Below the pieces are notes generated by a model that worked only from the letters and a program-made list of their open reading frames with translations, did not search any database and was not told where the DNA came from. A stretch of DNA of 64,000 nt. Source: VRUE01 sp963728045 (GTDB lineage: Bacteria; Actinomycetota; Thermoleophilia; Solirubrobacterales; 70-9). Each line of letters starts with the position of its first letter. Position 1 is the stretch's first letter. The stretch lies in assembly GCA_963728045.1 (NCBI GenBank), contig CAVSIE010000002.1, positions 1,364,001-1,428,000 of the forward strand. The letters are read 5' to 3'. Positions 18,820 through 26,699 of the stretch are shown here, piece by piece. Position numbers and translations under genes: made by a program.

Positions 18820-19657
18820 TCAGCCCTCTCCCCGCGGCCTCGCCCGCAGCGCCACCGAGAGGCGCAGCAGCGGCGCCGCGACCGGCCTCAGGGCCCGGTG
18901 GTGCTTCTCGACGTAGCGGCGCAGCGAGGCGAGTCGCATCGTCTGCAGGGTGCGGCGGTCGAGCTGGCGGAAGGAGGTCGCGCTGGCGTGGCCGACGCGG
19001 GCCGAGCCGACGACGAGGTTGCGGTAGCCCGCCTCGCGCGAGCGCTTGGCCAGGTCGACGTCCTCGTACCAGAGGAAGAAGCCCTCGTCGAAGCCGCCGA
19101 GCCGCTCCCAGGCCTCGCGCCGCATGACGAAGCAGGCGCCGGATGGCTGGCCGATCTCCAGGCGTCTCGCCGGGGGGCGGGCTGGCGACCGCCCGCCGCA
19201 TGAACGAGCCCGCGAAGATCCTGGCCGAGGATCGCCAGGCCCCCGGGCAGCTCCGCGTGGTAGCGGTCGACGTCGTCATCGAAGGCCGGCCCGACCATCC
19301 CCGCGCGTGGCTCCTGCCGGACCGCCCGGCCAGCACGGCGAGCGCCGCCGGGCCCGGAAGGACGTCCGCGTTGCTGACGCAGACCAGTCTCCGCGCCGCC
19401 GCCACGCAGCGCCCGGTTGGCGGCGGTGCCGTAGCCGAGCGTTCTCCTCGCTCAGCGCCAGCCGCACCCCCGGCAGCTCGGCCGCCGTGAGCAGCTCACG
19501 CTGCTCCGCGGCCGAGGCGTTGTCGACCATCGTCACCCGCGATTCGACTCCGGTCGAGGCCACGTAGGCCCGCGCCGCGGCCAGCGGCCGCCTCCGAGGT
19601 GTTCCAGTTGACGATCGCGACGTCGACCGCGGGTGGTCGCTGCGAGGCGGGGCTCAT
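18820..19657 (-). pseudogene. GT2 glycosyltransferase gene, frame broken by about seven apparent +1 insertions
   Basis: Starts at the ATG at 19657 (SPASQRPPAVDVAIVNWNT). Reading on requires skipping one base near 19585, 19440, 19388, twice near 19320-19327, then near 19220 and 19161. The pieces join into one normal GT2: DVAIVNWNTSE, TMVDNASAAEQ, NLGYGTAANRAL, VSNADVLPGP, MVGPAF, PSGACFVMRREAWERLGGFDEGFF and WYEDVDLAKR. The restored protein is close to the usual 270-280 residues. All changes are single-base gains and none adds a stop within a correct segment, which argues for sequencing error. Its start codon is only 27 bases from that of the divergent rmlA. Confidence 0.72.
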
Positions 19658-19684
19658 CGCGACGCGACGATAGCCTTCCCGACC

Positions 19685-20763
19685 GTGCAAGACCTCAAGG
19701 GCCTGATTCTCTCGGGCGGGGCCGGAACGCGGCTGCGCCCGATCACCCACACCTCGGCCAAGCAGTTGGTGCCCGTCGCCAACAAGCCCGTGCTCTTCTA
19801 CGGGATCGAGGCCCTGGTCGATGCCGGCGTCACCGAGATCGGCATCATCATCGCGCCCGAGACCGGCGACGAGATCCGCGCGGCGGCCGGGGACGGCTCC
19901 GCCTTCGGCGCCGAGATCACCTACATCGTCCAGGACGAGCCCGCCGGCCTCGCCCACGCGGTGCTGACCGCGGAGGAGTTCATCGGCGGCTCGCCCTTCG
20001 TCATGTACCTCGGCGACAACCTGCTCGCCGACGGCCTGCGCGGCCTCGTCGCCACCTTCCGCGAGACCGAGCCGGACGCGCTGATCCTGCTCACCCCGGT
20101 CGACGACCCGGAGCACTACGGGGTCGCCGAGCTCGACGGGGAGCGGATCGTGCGCCTGATCGAGAAGCCGAAAGACCCACCTTCCAACCTCGCCCTGGTC
20201 GGCGTCTATCTCTTCCAGCCCTCGATCTTCGAGGCGGCGCGAGCGCTCGAGCCCTCCTGGCGCGGCGAGCTGGAGATAACGGAGGCGATCCAGAAGCCTG
20301 ATCGAGGACGACCACACCGTTCAGTCGGAGGTCGTCAGCGGCTGGTGGAAGGACACCGGCCAGCTCGCCGACATGCTCGAGGCGAACCGCCTGGTGCTGG
20401 AGGACGATCGAGACGCGAATCGAGGGCGAGGTCGACGAGAACTCGCGGGTCGAGGGCCGTGTCGTGATCGAGAAGGGCGCCGTCGTGAACGACTCGGTCG
20501 TCCGCGGTCCGGCCGTGATCGGCGCCGGCGCCCGGATCGAGGACGCCTACGTCGGCCCCTACACCTCGATCGGCGACGACGTCCGCATCTGCCGCTCCGA
20601 AATCGAGCACTCGATCATCCTCGCCGGCTCCGTGGTCGAGGACCTCGGCACGCGCATGGAGGCCAGCCTGCTCGGCCGCGAAGTCAAGCTGACCCGCAGC
20701 GACGGGATGCCGAAGACGCTGCGGATGCTGGTCGGCGACAAGTCGGAGATCAAGATCATCTGA
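19685..20763 (+). pseudogene. rmlA: Glucose-1-phosphate thymidylyltransferase (long RmlA form), two apparent +1 insertions
   Basis: Makes dTDP-glucose from dTTP and glucose-1-phosphate, first step to dTDP-L-rhamnose. GTG start at 19685. It shows the nucleotidyltransferase motif LSGGAGTRLRPIT with the conserved Lys in SAKQLVPVANKP, MYLGDNL, EKPKDPPSNLALVG, and then a left-handed beta-helix C-terminus (EGRVVIEKGAVVNDSVV onward) as in StrD-like long RmlA proteins of about 355 residues. The frame slips near 20297 (before LIEDDHTV) and 20406 (before IETRIEG). Apart from these single extra bases it looks intact, so the gene is probably functional in the organism. Confidence 0.85.
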
Positions 20764-20776
20764 TGGACGCTGCGCG

Positions 20777-21639
20777 ATGAAGGTGCTGGTCACAGGCGCC
20801 GGGCGGGATGCTCGGGCGCGACGTCGTGCTCGCCGCCGGCAACGCCGGCCACGACGTGATCGGCTTCGGCCACACCGAGCTCGACGTCAGCGACGAGGCG
20901 GCGGCCAGGGCAAAGATCGAGCTGGAGCGGCCCGACGTGGTGATCAACTGTGCCGCCTGGACCGACGTCGACGGCGCCGAGGAGGCCGAGGAGGCGGCGC
21001 TGGCGGTCAACGGCCGGCGCCGGGCATCGTCGCCGCAGCGGCCGCCACGGTGGACGCCAGCGTCGTCTACGTCTCCAGCGACTACGTCTTCGACGGCGCC
21101 AAGGGCGCCCCCTACGTCGAGACCGACCAGACGGCGCCGCTCTCCGCCTACGGCCGCACCAAGCTGGCCGGCGAGGAGGCGACCGCAGCCGCCAACAAGC
21201 GCCACTTCGTCGTCCGCTCCTCCTGGCTGTTCGGGATCGGCGGCTCCAACTTCGTCGAGACGATGCTGCGGCTCGCCACCGACCCAGAACGAGGTGCTGG
21301 TCGTCCGCGACCAGGTCGGCTCGCCGACCTACACCTGGCACCTCGCCTACGGCATCGTCCGCCTGATCGAGGGAGTCGAGTTCGGCATCCACCACATGGC
21401 CGCCGCCGGCAGCCTGCTCCTGGTACGAGTTCGCCCGCGAGATCTTCGAGCAGGCCGAGGTCGAGTGCCGGGTGCTCTCCGCGACCACCGAGATGCTCGG
21501 ACGGCCGGCGCCGCGCCCGCCCTACTCGGCCCTGGTCAGCCAGCGCGAGCACGCGATCGAGCTGCCCGCTTGGCGCGACGGCCTCGCCGCCTACCTCGCC
21601 CAGCGCTCCAGCGGGCGGGAGGCCGCCGCGCAAAAGTGA
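20777..21639 (+). pseudogene. rmlD: dTDP-4-dehydrorhamnose reductase, about five apparent +1 insertions
   Basis: Final NADPH-dependent step of dTDP-L-rhamnose synthesis. The ATG at 20777 gives MKVLVTGAG; after one extra base near 20811 the frame continues GMLGRDVVLAA, ELDVSD, VVINCAAWTDVDGAE. Two extra bases near 21012 and 21022 precede IVAAAAATVDASVVYVSSDYVF and AYGRTKLAGE (Tyr-x3-Lys). Further single extra bases fall near 21284 (before QNEVLVVRDQ) and 21414 (before CSWYEFAREIFE). Stop at 21639. The order of family motifs is complete. It starts 14 bases after rmlA. Confidence 0.83.
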
Positions 21640-21641
21640 AA

Positions 21642-21669
21642 AGAGTGTGTGTCAACTTTCACACACTCT
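21642..21669 (+). terminator. Perfect 10-bp hairpin after rmlD
   Basis: AGAGTGTGTG, an 8-base loop, then CACACACTCT, beginning three bases after the rmlD stop. There is no clear run of T afterwards (GATTTC follows), so it is either a weak intrinsic terminator or a protein-binding palindrome. Its loop side contains GTGTCAA, the same heptamer found in the downstream structured element and complementary to the tRNA-like anticodon loop. Confidence 0.5.
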
Positions 21670-21705
21670 GATTTCAGGCGAAATTCACTGTTAGGGTCGC
21701 TGGCA

Positions 21706-21793
21706 GGAGGGCGTAGGAGACGGGTGTCTTCAGATGATTGACACTCATCATGTCCGACTAGCCTCGGATCCGGTTCGAGTCCGGCGCCCTCCG
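21706..21793 (+). tRNA. Unusual class II tRNA-like gene, 8/4 fold, anticodon GAC
   Basis: An 88-base cloverleaf can be drawn without mismatch. Acceptor 8 bp (21706-21713 with 21785-21792), T8-A9, D arm up to 6 bp with one G-T pair and a 4-base loop (21716-21731), anticodon arm GATGA/TCATC with loop TTGACAC (anticodon GAC, 21740-21742), a long variable arm TCCGA/TCGGA (21753-21768), and a T arm of only 4 bp, CCGG/CCGG, around TTCGAGT. Discriminator G73; CCA is not encoded. The loop is canonical for valine, while the long variable arm and G73 are serine-type identity features. An 8/4 branch is known from allo-tRNAs. The surrounding DNA has an elevated indel error rate, so details need confirmation. 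Confidence 0.6.
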
Positions 21794-21817
21794 CAGATAG
21801 ATCGCCGGAGCAGGTTT

Positions 21818-21892
21818 GAGTCTGGGTGGGCCGTGGTAATCTAGCCACGGGTGTCAATCATCTGCGGGGTGGCTCCCCGCTTCGCCAGACTC
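21818..21892 (+). ncRNA. Structured element with anti-anticodon linker upstream of rmlB
   Basis: An outer stem of 8 bp (GAGTCTGG at 21818 with CCAGACTC at 21885) closes a junction holding two perfect 6-bp hairpins, CCGTGG/CCACGG (21831-21850) and GCGGGG/CCCCGC (21864-21880). The linker between them, 21851-21864, is GTGTCAATCATCTG, the exact reverse complement of 21731-21744, the 5' side and loop of the tRNA-like anticodon arm. This suggests a transcript that can hold or sense the tRNA-like RNA ahead of rmlB. No known riboswitch family was recognised. Confidence 0.5.
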
Positions 21893-21910
21893 GACCCGCT
21901 CCGGCGGGTC
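21893..21910 (+). terminator. Hairpin directly before rmlB
   Basis: GACCCGC, tetraloop TCCG, GCGGGTC, followed by TTGTCGTT. A 7-bp GC-rich stem abutting the junction element and 33 bases upstream of the rmlB start. Position and shape suit an attenuator or terminator for the structured leader; the T content after it is low, so efficiency is uncertain. Confidence 0.45.
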
Positions 21911-21942
21911 TTGTCGTTCGGGGATCGCTACTCTTCCGCCGC

Positions 21943-22929
21943 GTGAAGCTCCTCGTCACCGGCGCCGCCGGCTTCATCGGCTCCACCTACGTGCGCCTGG
22001 TCGGCGACGAGCACGAGGTGCGGGTGCTCGACAAGCTCACCTACGCCGGGCGGCGCGAGAACCTACCTGAGGGCGTCGAGCTGCTCGTCGGCGCGATCGA
22101 GGACCCCGCGGTGGTGCGCGAGGCGATGGAGGGCTGCGACGCGGTGGTCAACTTCGCCGCCGAGTCGCACGTCGACCGCTCGATCGACGACCAGGACGCC
22201 TTCGCCCGCACCCACGTGATCGGCACCGGCACCCTGCTCGACGCCGCCCGCGAGCTGGGCGTCGACCGCTACCTGCAGGTCTCCACCGACGAGGTCTACG
22301 GCTCGATCGAGTCCGGGCTCCTTCACCGAGACCTCGCCGCTCGACCCCTCCTCGCCCTACTCGGCGACCAAGGCTGCCGGCGACCTGCTCGTCTCCGCCC
22401 ATGTCCACACCTACGGGATCGAGGCCTCGATCGTGCCGCGGCTCCAACAACTACGGGCCGCGCCAGTACCCGGAGAAGCTGATCCCGCTGATGGTCCTGA
22501 ACGCGCTCCACGGCGACTCGCTGCCGGTCTACGGCGACGGCAAGCAGGTCCGCAACTGGCTCTACGTCGAGGACTTCTGCCGCGGCATCCACACAGTGCT
22601 GATGAAGGGGCGCGCCGGCGAGGCCTACAACGTCGGCGGCCCCGACGAGTGCGAGAACATCGAGGTGGTGAAGCGGGTGATCGAGCTGACCGGCGCCGAG
22701 GAGTCGCTGATCGAGTACGTCGCCGACCGCCCCGGCCACGACCGCCGCTACTCGCTCTCCTCGGAGAAGCTGCAAGACAGAGCTCGGCTGGGAGGCGCAG
22801 GTGCACTTCGCCGAGGGCCTCGAGCGCACCGTCCGGTGGTACCGCGAGAACGAGGAGTGGTGGGGGCCGATCCGCTCTGGCGAGTACCGCGAGTACTACG
22901 AAAAGCAGTACGGCAGGGCACTCGGCTGA
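21943..22929 (+). pseudogene. rmlB: dTDP-glucose 4,6-dehydratase, three apparent +1 insertions
   Basis: Second step to dTDP-L-rhamnose. GTG start at 21943 giving KLLVTGAAGFIGSTYVR, then AAESHVDRSI, VSTDEVYGSIESG. The frame shifts near 22316, after which SFTETSPLDPSSPYSATKAAGDLLV (catalytic Tyr-x3-Lys) continues in another frame, again near 22436 before RGSNNYGPRQYPEKLIPL, and near 22773 before the C-terminal KTELGWEAQVHF segment. The restored length of about 328 residues is normal. Its TGA overlaps the ATG of rmlC. It is preceded by the structured leader, unlike the rest of the rml genes. Confidence 0.86.
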
Positions 22930-23496
22930 TGCCGGAGAGGTTGCCGACGAAGCTCGACGGTCTCGTCCTGCTCGAGCCCACGGTCTACGGCGACGAGCGC
23001 GGCTTCGTGGTCGAGACCTTCCGCCGCGACGCCTGGGCCGAGCTTGGGGTCGACGTCGAGTTGGTCCAGCACAACCACTCGCGCTCCTCGAGGAACACCC
23101 TGCGCGGGCTGCACTTCCAGACTCGAGCCGGGCCAGGCGAAGCTGGTCCGTTGCTCGCGCGGCGCGATCTTCGACGTCGCCGTCGACCTGCGCCGCGGCT
23201 CGCCCACCTATGGGCAATGGGAGGGCCATGTCCTCGACGACGAGACTCACCGCCAGCTCTTCGTCCCGGTCGGCTTCGGCCACGGCTTCGTCGTCCTCAG
23301 CGACATCGCCGATGTCACCTACCTGCTCTCCAGCACCTACGACCCGACGACCGAGGCCGGCATCGCCTGGGACGACCCCGACGTAGTCGTCGAGTGGCCG
23401 CTCCCCGAGGGCGCCGAGCCGCTCCTCTCCGAGCGCGACAAGTCCGCCCCGCCCCTCGCCGAGGTGGCGGAGACGCTCCCCTTCGAGCACGGGTGA
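22929..23496 (+). pseudogene. rmlC: dTDP-4-dehydrorhamnose 3,5-epimerase, one apparent +1 insertion
   Basis: Third step of the rhamnose pathway. The ATG at 22929 overlaps the rmlB stop. MPERLPTKLDGLVLLEPTVYGDERGFVVETFRRD and the active-site region QHNHSRSSRNTLRGLHFQ are in one frame; after an extra base near 23121 the protein continues LEPGQAKLVRCSRGAIFDVAVDLR, VPVGFGHGFVVLSD (catalytic Tyr/His pocket) to the stop. The restored length of about 188 residues fits the family. This is the last of the broken genes; everything downstream reads cleanly. Confidence 0.87.
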
Positions 23497-24311
23497 GGGC
23501 CCGTGCGATCTACCTGCTGAAGGCGGCCGCTCGCAGAGCGCTCTGGGCGCCCTACGACCTGCTCCACCGGCGCGACCGGCGATCTCGGCTGATCCCGCCG
23601 CGGGGGCTCTCCTTCGTCGGCGGCGGTGACTTCGAGCAGACCGGACGCGAGTTCCTCGGCCACTTCACCGAGCTCGGCGGCCTACGGCCAGACGACGATG
23701 TGCTCGACGTCGGCTGCGGCATCGGCCGCATGGCGATTCCACTGACCGAGTACCTGCAGGGCGGCTCCTACGCCGGCTTCGACGTCGGCAGGGAGATGGT
23801 GCGCTGGTGCAGCCGCCATATCACCCCCCGTCATCCCGAGTTCGAGTTCACCTGGGCGCCCGTCTACAACCGCAAGTACAACCCGTTCGGCGACCTCTCC
23901 GCAGCCGAGTTCCGCTTTCCCTATCCGGACGCCTCCTTCGATTTCGCCTTCGCCACCTCGCTCTTCACTCACCTCGTCCACGGCGAGGCCCTGCACTACC
24001 TCGAGGAGACCGCGCGGGTGCTGCGGCCTGGAGGGACCTGCTTCCTCACCTTCTTCCTGCTCACCGACGAGGCGGAGCGTGAGATGGCGGCCGGTCGCGC
24101 CGCCTTCCGCTTCGAGCACGAGATCGACGGCGCCGTCACCACCGACCCGCGTGTGCCGGAGGAGGCGGTCGCCTACCGCCTCGAAGAGGCGCGGGCGATG
24201 CTCGGGCGCGCCGGTTTCGAAGTCCGCGAGCCGATCTACTGCGGCGGTTGGGCCAACGCCCCGGACGCGCCGACGCTGCAAGACGTCATCGTCGCCAAGC
24301 GGCGCGGCTGA
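23493..24311 (+). CDS. SAM-dependent class I methyltransferase
   Basis: A 272-residue enzyme whose GTG overlaps the rmlC stop (GTGA). Motif I is VLDVGCGIGRMAIPL, motif II YAGFDVGREMVRW, then FDFAFATSLFTHLVHGEALHYLEE and VLRPGGTCFLTFFLL. An N-terminal basic segment (KAAARRALWAPYDLLHRRDRR) may bind membrane lipid. Methyltransferases of this kind sit in rhamnose clusters and methylate sugar hydroxyls, for example O-methyl-rhamnose; that substrate is inference from position. Convergent with the next glycosyltransferase, six bases between stops. Confidence 0.85.
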   Translation: MRARAIYLLKAAARRALWAPYDLLHRRDRRSRLIPPRGLSFVGGGDFEQTGREFLGHFTELGGLRPDDDVLDVGCGIGRMAIPLTEYLQGGSYAGFDVGREMVRWCSRHITPRHPEFEFTWAPVYNRKYNPFGDLSAAEFRFPYPDASFDFAFATSLFTHLVHGEALHYLEETARVLRPGGTCFLTFFLLTDEAEREMAAGRAAFRFEHEIDGAVTTDPRVPEEAVAYRLEEARAMLGRAGFEVREPIYCGGWANAPDAPTLQDVIVAKRRG

Positions 24312-24317
24312 GCCCCT

Positions 24318-25190
24318 TCAGCGGCTGAGAGCTGTCCTCATCAGGCTGACGGCGAGCTTGGCGCCGATCCCGGCGTAGACGGCGGCGTTGAGGAGGGGGT
24401 TGCGCTCCTCCGCCTCGAAGCGGCGGTAGAAGCGGCCCATGCCGCGATGAAAGGCGATCTCTTGCTTCGCTGCCCGACGCCCGCGACTGGAGCCTCCCTT
24501 GACGTGCAGAGCGACCCCAGCGGGCTCGTAGAAGACCTTCCATCCCGCCTCCCAGAAGCGACGGCACCAGTCGAGGTCCTCCATGTAGAGCCAGTAGCCC
24601 TCGTCGAGGAGGCCGACCTCGCGCACCGCCTCGGCCCGGCAGAGCATGAAGGCGCCGTTGACGGCGTCGACCTCGCCGGCCTCGTCGTCGCCCAGGTGCG
24701 TCGCCCGGTACTGGCTCAGGGATGCGGCGGCCCCGTCAGCGCGCCCGACGCCGGTGAAGTGCGCCAGGGCGCCCAGCGGGGTCGGGAAGGAGCGCTTGCA
24801 GGCGTGGTCCAGCTCACCCGACTCGGTCACCAGCTTCATCCCGACCATGCCGATCCGCTTGTCCGCGCGCAGGCGCGCCAGGCCCGCGTCGAGCGTTCCC
24901 GCGTAGACCTCGGTGTCGGGATTGAGCAGGAGGACGGCGCCGGCGCCGTCCTCGCGCAGGACCAGGTTGTTGGCAGCGGAGAAGCCGATGTTGTCGCGGC
25001 GCAGCAACCGCACCTCTGGGAACTCACGCGCGACCATGTCCGGGGTCGCATCGGGGCTGCCGCTGTCGACGACTGTGACTCGCATCTCCCCCTGCGCCGG
25101 GTGCTCGCGCAGCGAGCGCAGGCAGCGGCGCAGCAACTCTTCGGCGCCGTGGCTGACGATGACGACCTCGAGGTCGGGAGCGCCCGTCAT
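24318..25190 (-). CDS. GT2 glycosyltransferase, rhamnosyltransferase-like
   Basis: 290 residues from the ATG at 25190. LEVVIVSHGAEELLRRCL, VDSGSPDATPD, NIGFSAANN, LLNPDTEVY (metal site) and YMEDLDWCRRFWEAG (catalytic base) give the complete GT2 set. Similar proteins are annotated as dTDP-rhamnosyltransferases, fitting the neighbouring rml genes. A C-terminal hydrophobic stretch near AAVYAGIGAKLAVSLMRTAL may associate with the membrane. It begins eight bases after the stop of the WbaP-type gene on the same strand, so all three genes 26700-28712, 25199-26692 and 24318-25190 form one operon. Confidence 0.87.
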   Translation of the reverse strand: MTGAPDLEVVIVSHGAEELLRRCLRSLREHPAQGEMRVTVVDSGSPDATPDMVAREFPEVRLLRRDNIGFSAANNLVLREDGAGAVLLLNPDTEVYAGTLDAGLARLRADKRIGMVGMKLVTESGELDHACKRSFPTPLGALAHFTGVGRADGAAASLSQYRATHLGDDEAGEVDAVNGAFMLCRAEAVREVGLLDEGYWLYMEDLDWCRRFWEAGWKVFYEPAGVALHVKGGSSRGRRAAKQEIAFHRGMGRFYRRFEAEERNPLLNAAVYAGIGAKLAVSLMRTALSR

Positions 25191-25198
25191 CGCGCCGT

Positions 25199-26692
25199 TC
25201 AGTAAGCGCCGTCGCCGCGCACGATCGCGCGCGGCGTGCGCAGCAGGATCGCCAGGTCGCCGGCGATCGAGAGGTTGTCGAGGTAGTCGCGCTCCATCGC
25301 CAGCCGCTCCTCGAAGGTGAGGTCGCCGCGCCCGTAGACCTGCATCGGCCCGGTCAGCCCCGGCTTGATCTTGAGCCGGACGCGCTGGCGCTCGTTGTAG
25401 AGGGCGACGACGGCCTCCTCCTCGGGGCGTGGCCCGACCAGGGACATGTCGCCGCGGAGCACGTTGATCAGCTGGGGGAACTCGTCGAAGCTGGTGCGGC
25501 GCAGGAGGCGGCCGGCACGGGTCACGCGCGGATCGTCGCGGATCTTGAAGGCGGGCTGGTCGAGTTCGGCCAGGTCGACGACCTCGCCAAGCCGCTCCTC
25601 GGCGTCGACCACCATCGTGCGGAACTTCAACACCGTGAACGACCTCCCATCCTTGCCGACGCGCCGCTGACGGAAGAAGACGGGGCCGCCGGAGTCGATC
25701 AGGATCAGCAGGGCGGCGGCCGCGATCAGGGGGAAGAGGAGCGCCAGCAGAGTCCCCGAGACAACGAGGTCGAGGAGCCGCTTCAGCGCCATCGTCGAGC
25801 GGGGCGGGTCGGAGAAGCGGAAGTCGAGCACCGGCAGCTCCGCCAGGCGGTTGAGCTCGATCCCGGGCCCGAGCAGGCCGTAGTGCTGAGGGAGGAAGGT
25901 GAGGCCGAGGCCAGCGGCCTTGCACTCCTCGATCAGCCGCTCCGCGGCCGGCTCGCTCATCTCCTCCTCGGTGACGACGACGCGTTCGACCTGGTGCTGC
26001 TCGGCGACGAGGGAGATGTCCTCGATCGAGCCGAGCCAGGGCAACCCCTTCTCGCCGGCGCTGGACTGTTCCGGGTGGAGGTACCCGACGAGCCCCAGGC
26101 GGGCCTCGGGATGGGTGGCGAGCCGCCGGGCGATCACGTTTGCGGCCGCGCCAGGGCCGATCACAACGCCGATCGCGACGCCGGTCAGGTGGTGCCAGAA
26201 GAAGCGCAGCACTGCGCGGGCGACGAAGGTCCCTACCAACCCACCGACTCCGACCAGGATCGCGCTGTTCGCAGAGAGCGGGCCGACCGGGCTCAGCGCC
26301 AGCAGGCCGTCGAGGGCGATCGTGCCGAGCGCGCTGGCGGAGATCAGCGCGGGCAGCTCGTCGAGCGTGCTGTGGCGGATCCGGCGGTGGTCGTTGTCGT
26401 AGAGGCCGTGCAGCTTCAGCACCAGGATCCAAGCGGGGCTGAAGAGGACCGCCCAGAACAGGACTGCGACGTCGGTGGTCGCGGTCGCCGCGGTGGCCAG
26501 GCAGAGAGCCGCGAGGATCGCGACCCAGTCGCCGGTGGCGAGCAGCCGGCGCAGCAGCGCGCCACGGCGCCGCGATCCGCTCGGTCCGGTGAGGCCGAGG
26601 CGCGTCGCCACCTCGGAGCTCGCCGGTGGGGCGGGGGAGGTGGCCGGCGTGCCGGTCTCTTTCCTTGTGACCTCTTGAGCGTTTCTGGTCAT
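25199..26692 (-). CDS. Polyprenyl-phosphate sugar phosphotransferase (WbaP/CpsE type)
   Basis: Initiates glycan synthesis by moving a sugar-1-phosphate from a nucleotide sugar to undecaprenyl phosphate. The 497-residue protein has about four N-terminal membrane helices, a CoA-binding-like Rossmann domain (VIGPGAAANVIARRL), another helix, and the catalytic bac_transf domain: RQRRVGKDGRSFTVLKFRTM, RRTSFDEFPQLINVLRGDMSLVGPRP, and KPGLTGPMQVYGR. All catalytic residues (DE in SFDEFPQ, PRP) are present. ATG at 26692. It is downstream of the ligase gene by seven bases. It is the single obvious initiating transferase of the locus. Confidence 0.92.
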   Translation of the reverse strand: MTRNAQEVTRKETGTPATSPAPPASSEVATRLGLTGPSGSRRRGALLRRLLATGDWVAILAALCLATAATATTDVAVLFWAVLFSPAWILVLKLHGLYDNDHRRIRHSTLDELPALISASALGTIALDGLLALSPVGPLSANSAILVGVGGLVGTFVARAVLRFFWHHLTGVAIGVVIGPGAAANVIARRLATHPEARLGLVGYLHPEQSSAGEKGLPWLGSIEDISLVAEQHQVERVVVTEEEMSEPAAERLIEECKAAGLGLTFLPQHYGLLGPGIELNRLAELPVLDFRFSDPPRSTMALKRLLDLVVSGTLLALLFPLIAAAALLILIDSGGPVFFRQRRVGKDGRSFTVLKFRTMVVDAEERLGEVVDLAELDQPAFKIRDDPRVTRAGRLLRRTSFDEFPQLINVLRGDMSLVGPRPEEEAVVALYNERQRVRLKIKPGLTGPMQVYGRGDLTFEERLAMERDYLDNLSIAGDLAILLRTPRAIVRGDGAY

Positions 26693-26699
26693 CGCGCGT

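Noticed and set aside
21706..21793. tRNA-Sec (8-bp acceptor, 6-bp D arm and a CTTCA string suggested it).
   Set aside because: The TTCA lies in the D arm; the only good anticodon stem puts GAC in a typical valine loop, and the T stem is 4 bp where bacterial tRNA-Sec has 5.
18667..23121. All extra bases in the broken genes can be placed exactly between codons, which at first looked like a codon-boundary insertion mechanism.
   Set aside because: For any net +1 shift a codon-boundary placement always exists, so the pattern is a product of how the frames are joined, not a property of the DNA.
18667..23121. Programmed ribosomal frameshifting in the rml and GT genes.
   Set aside because: There are too many sites, with no common slippery sequence or downstream structure, and housekeeping-type rml genes are not known to use it.
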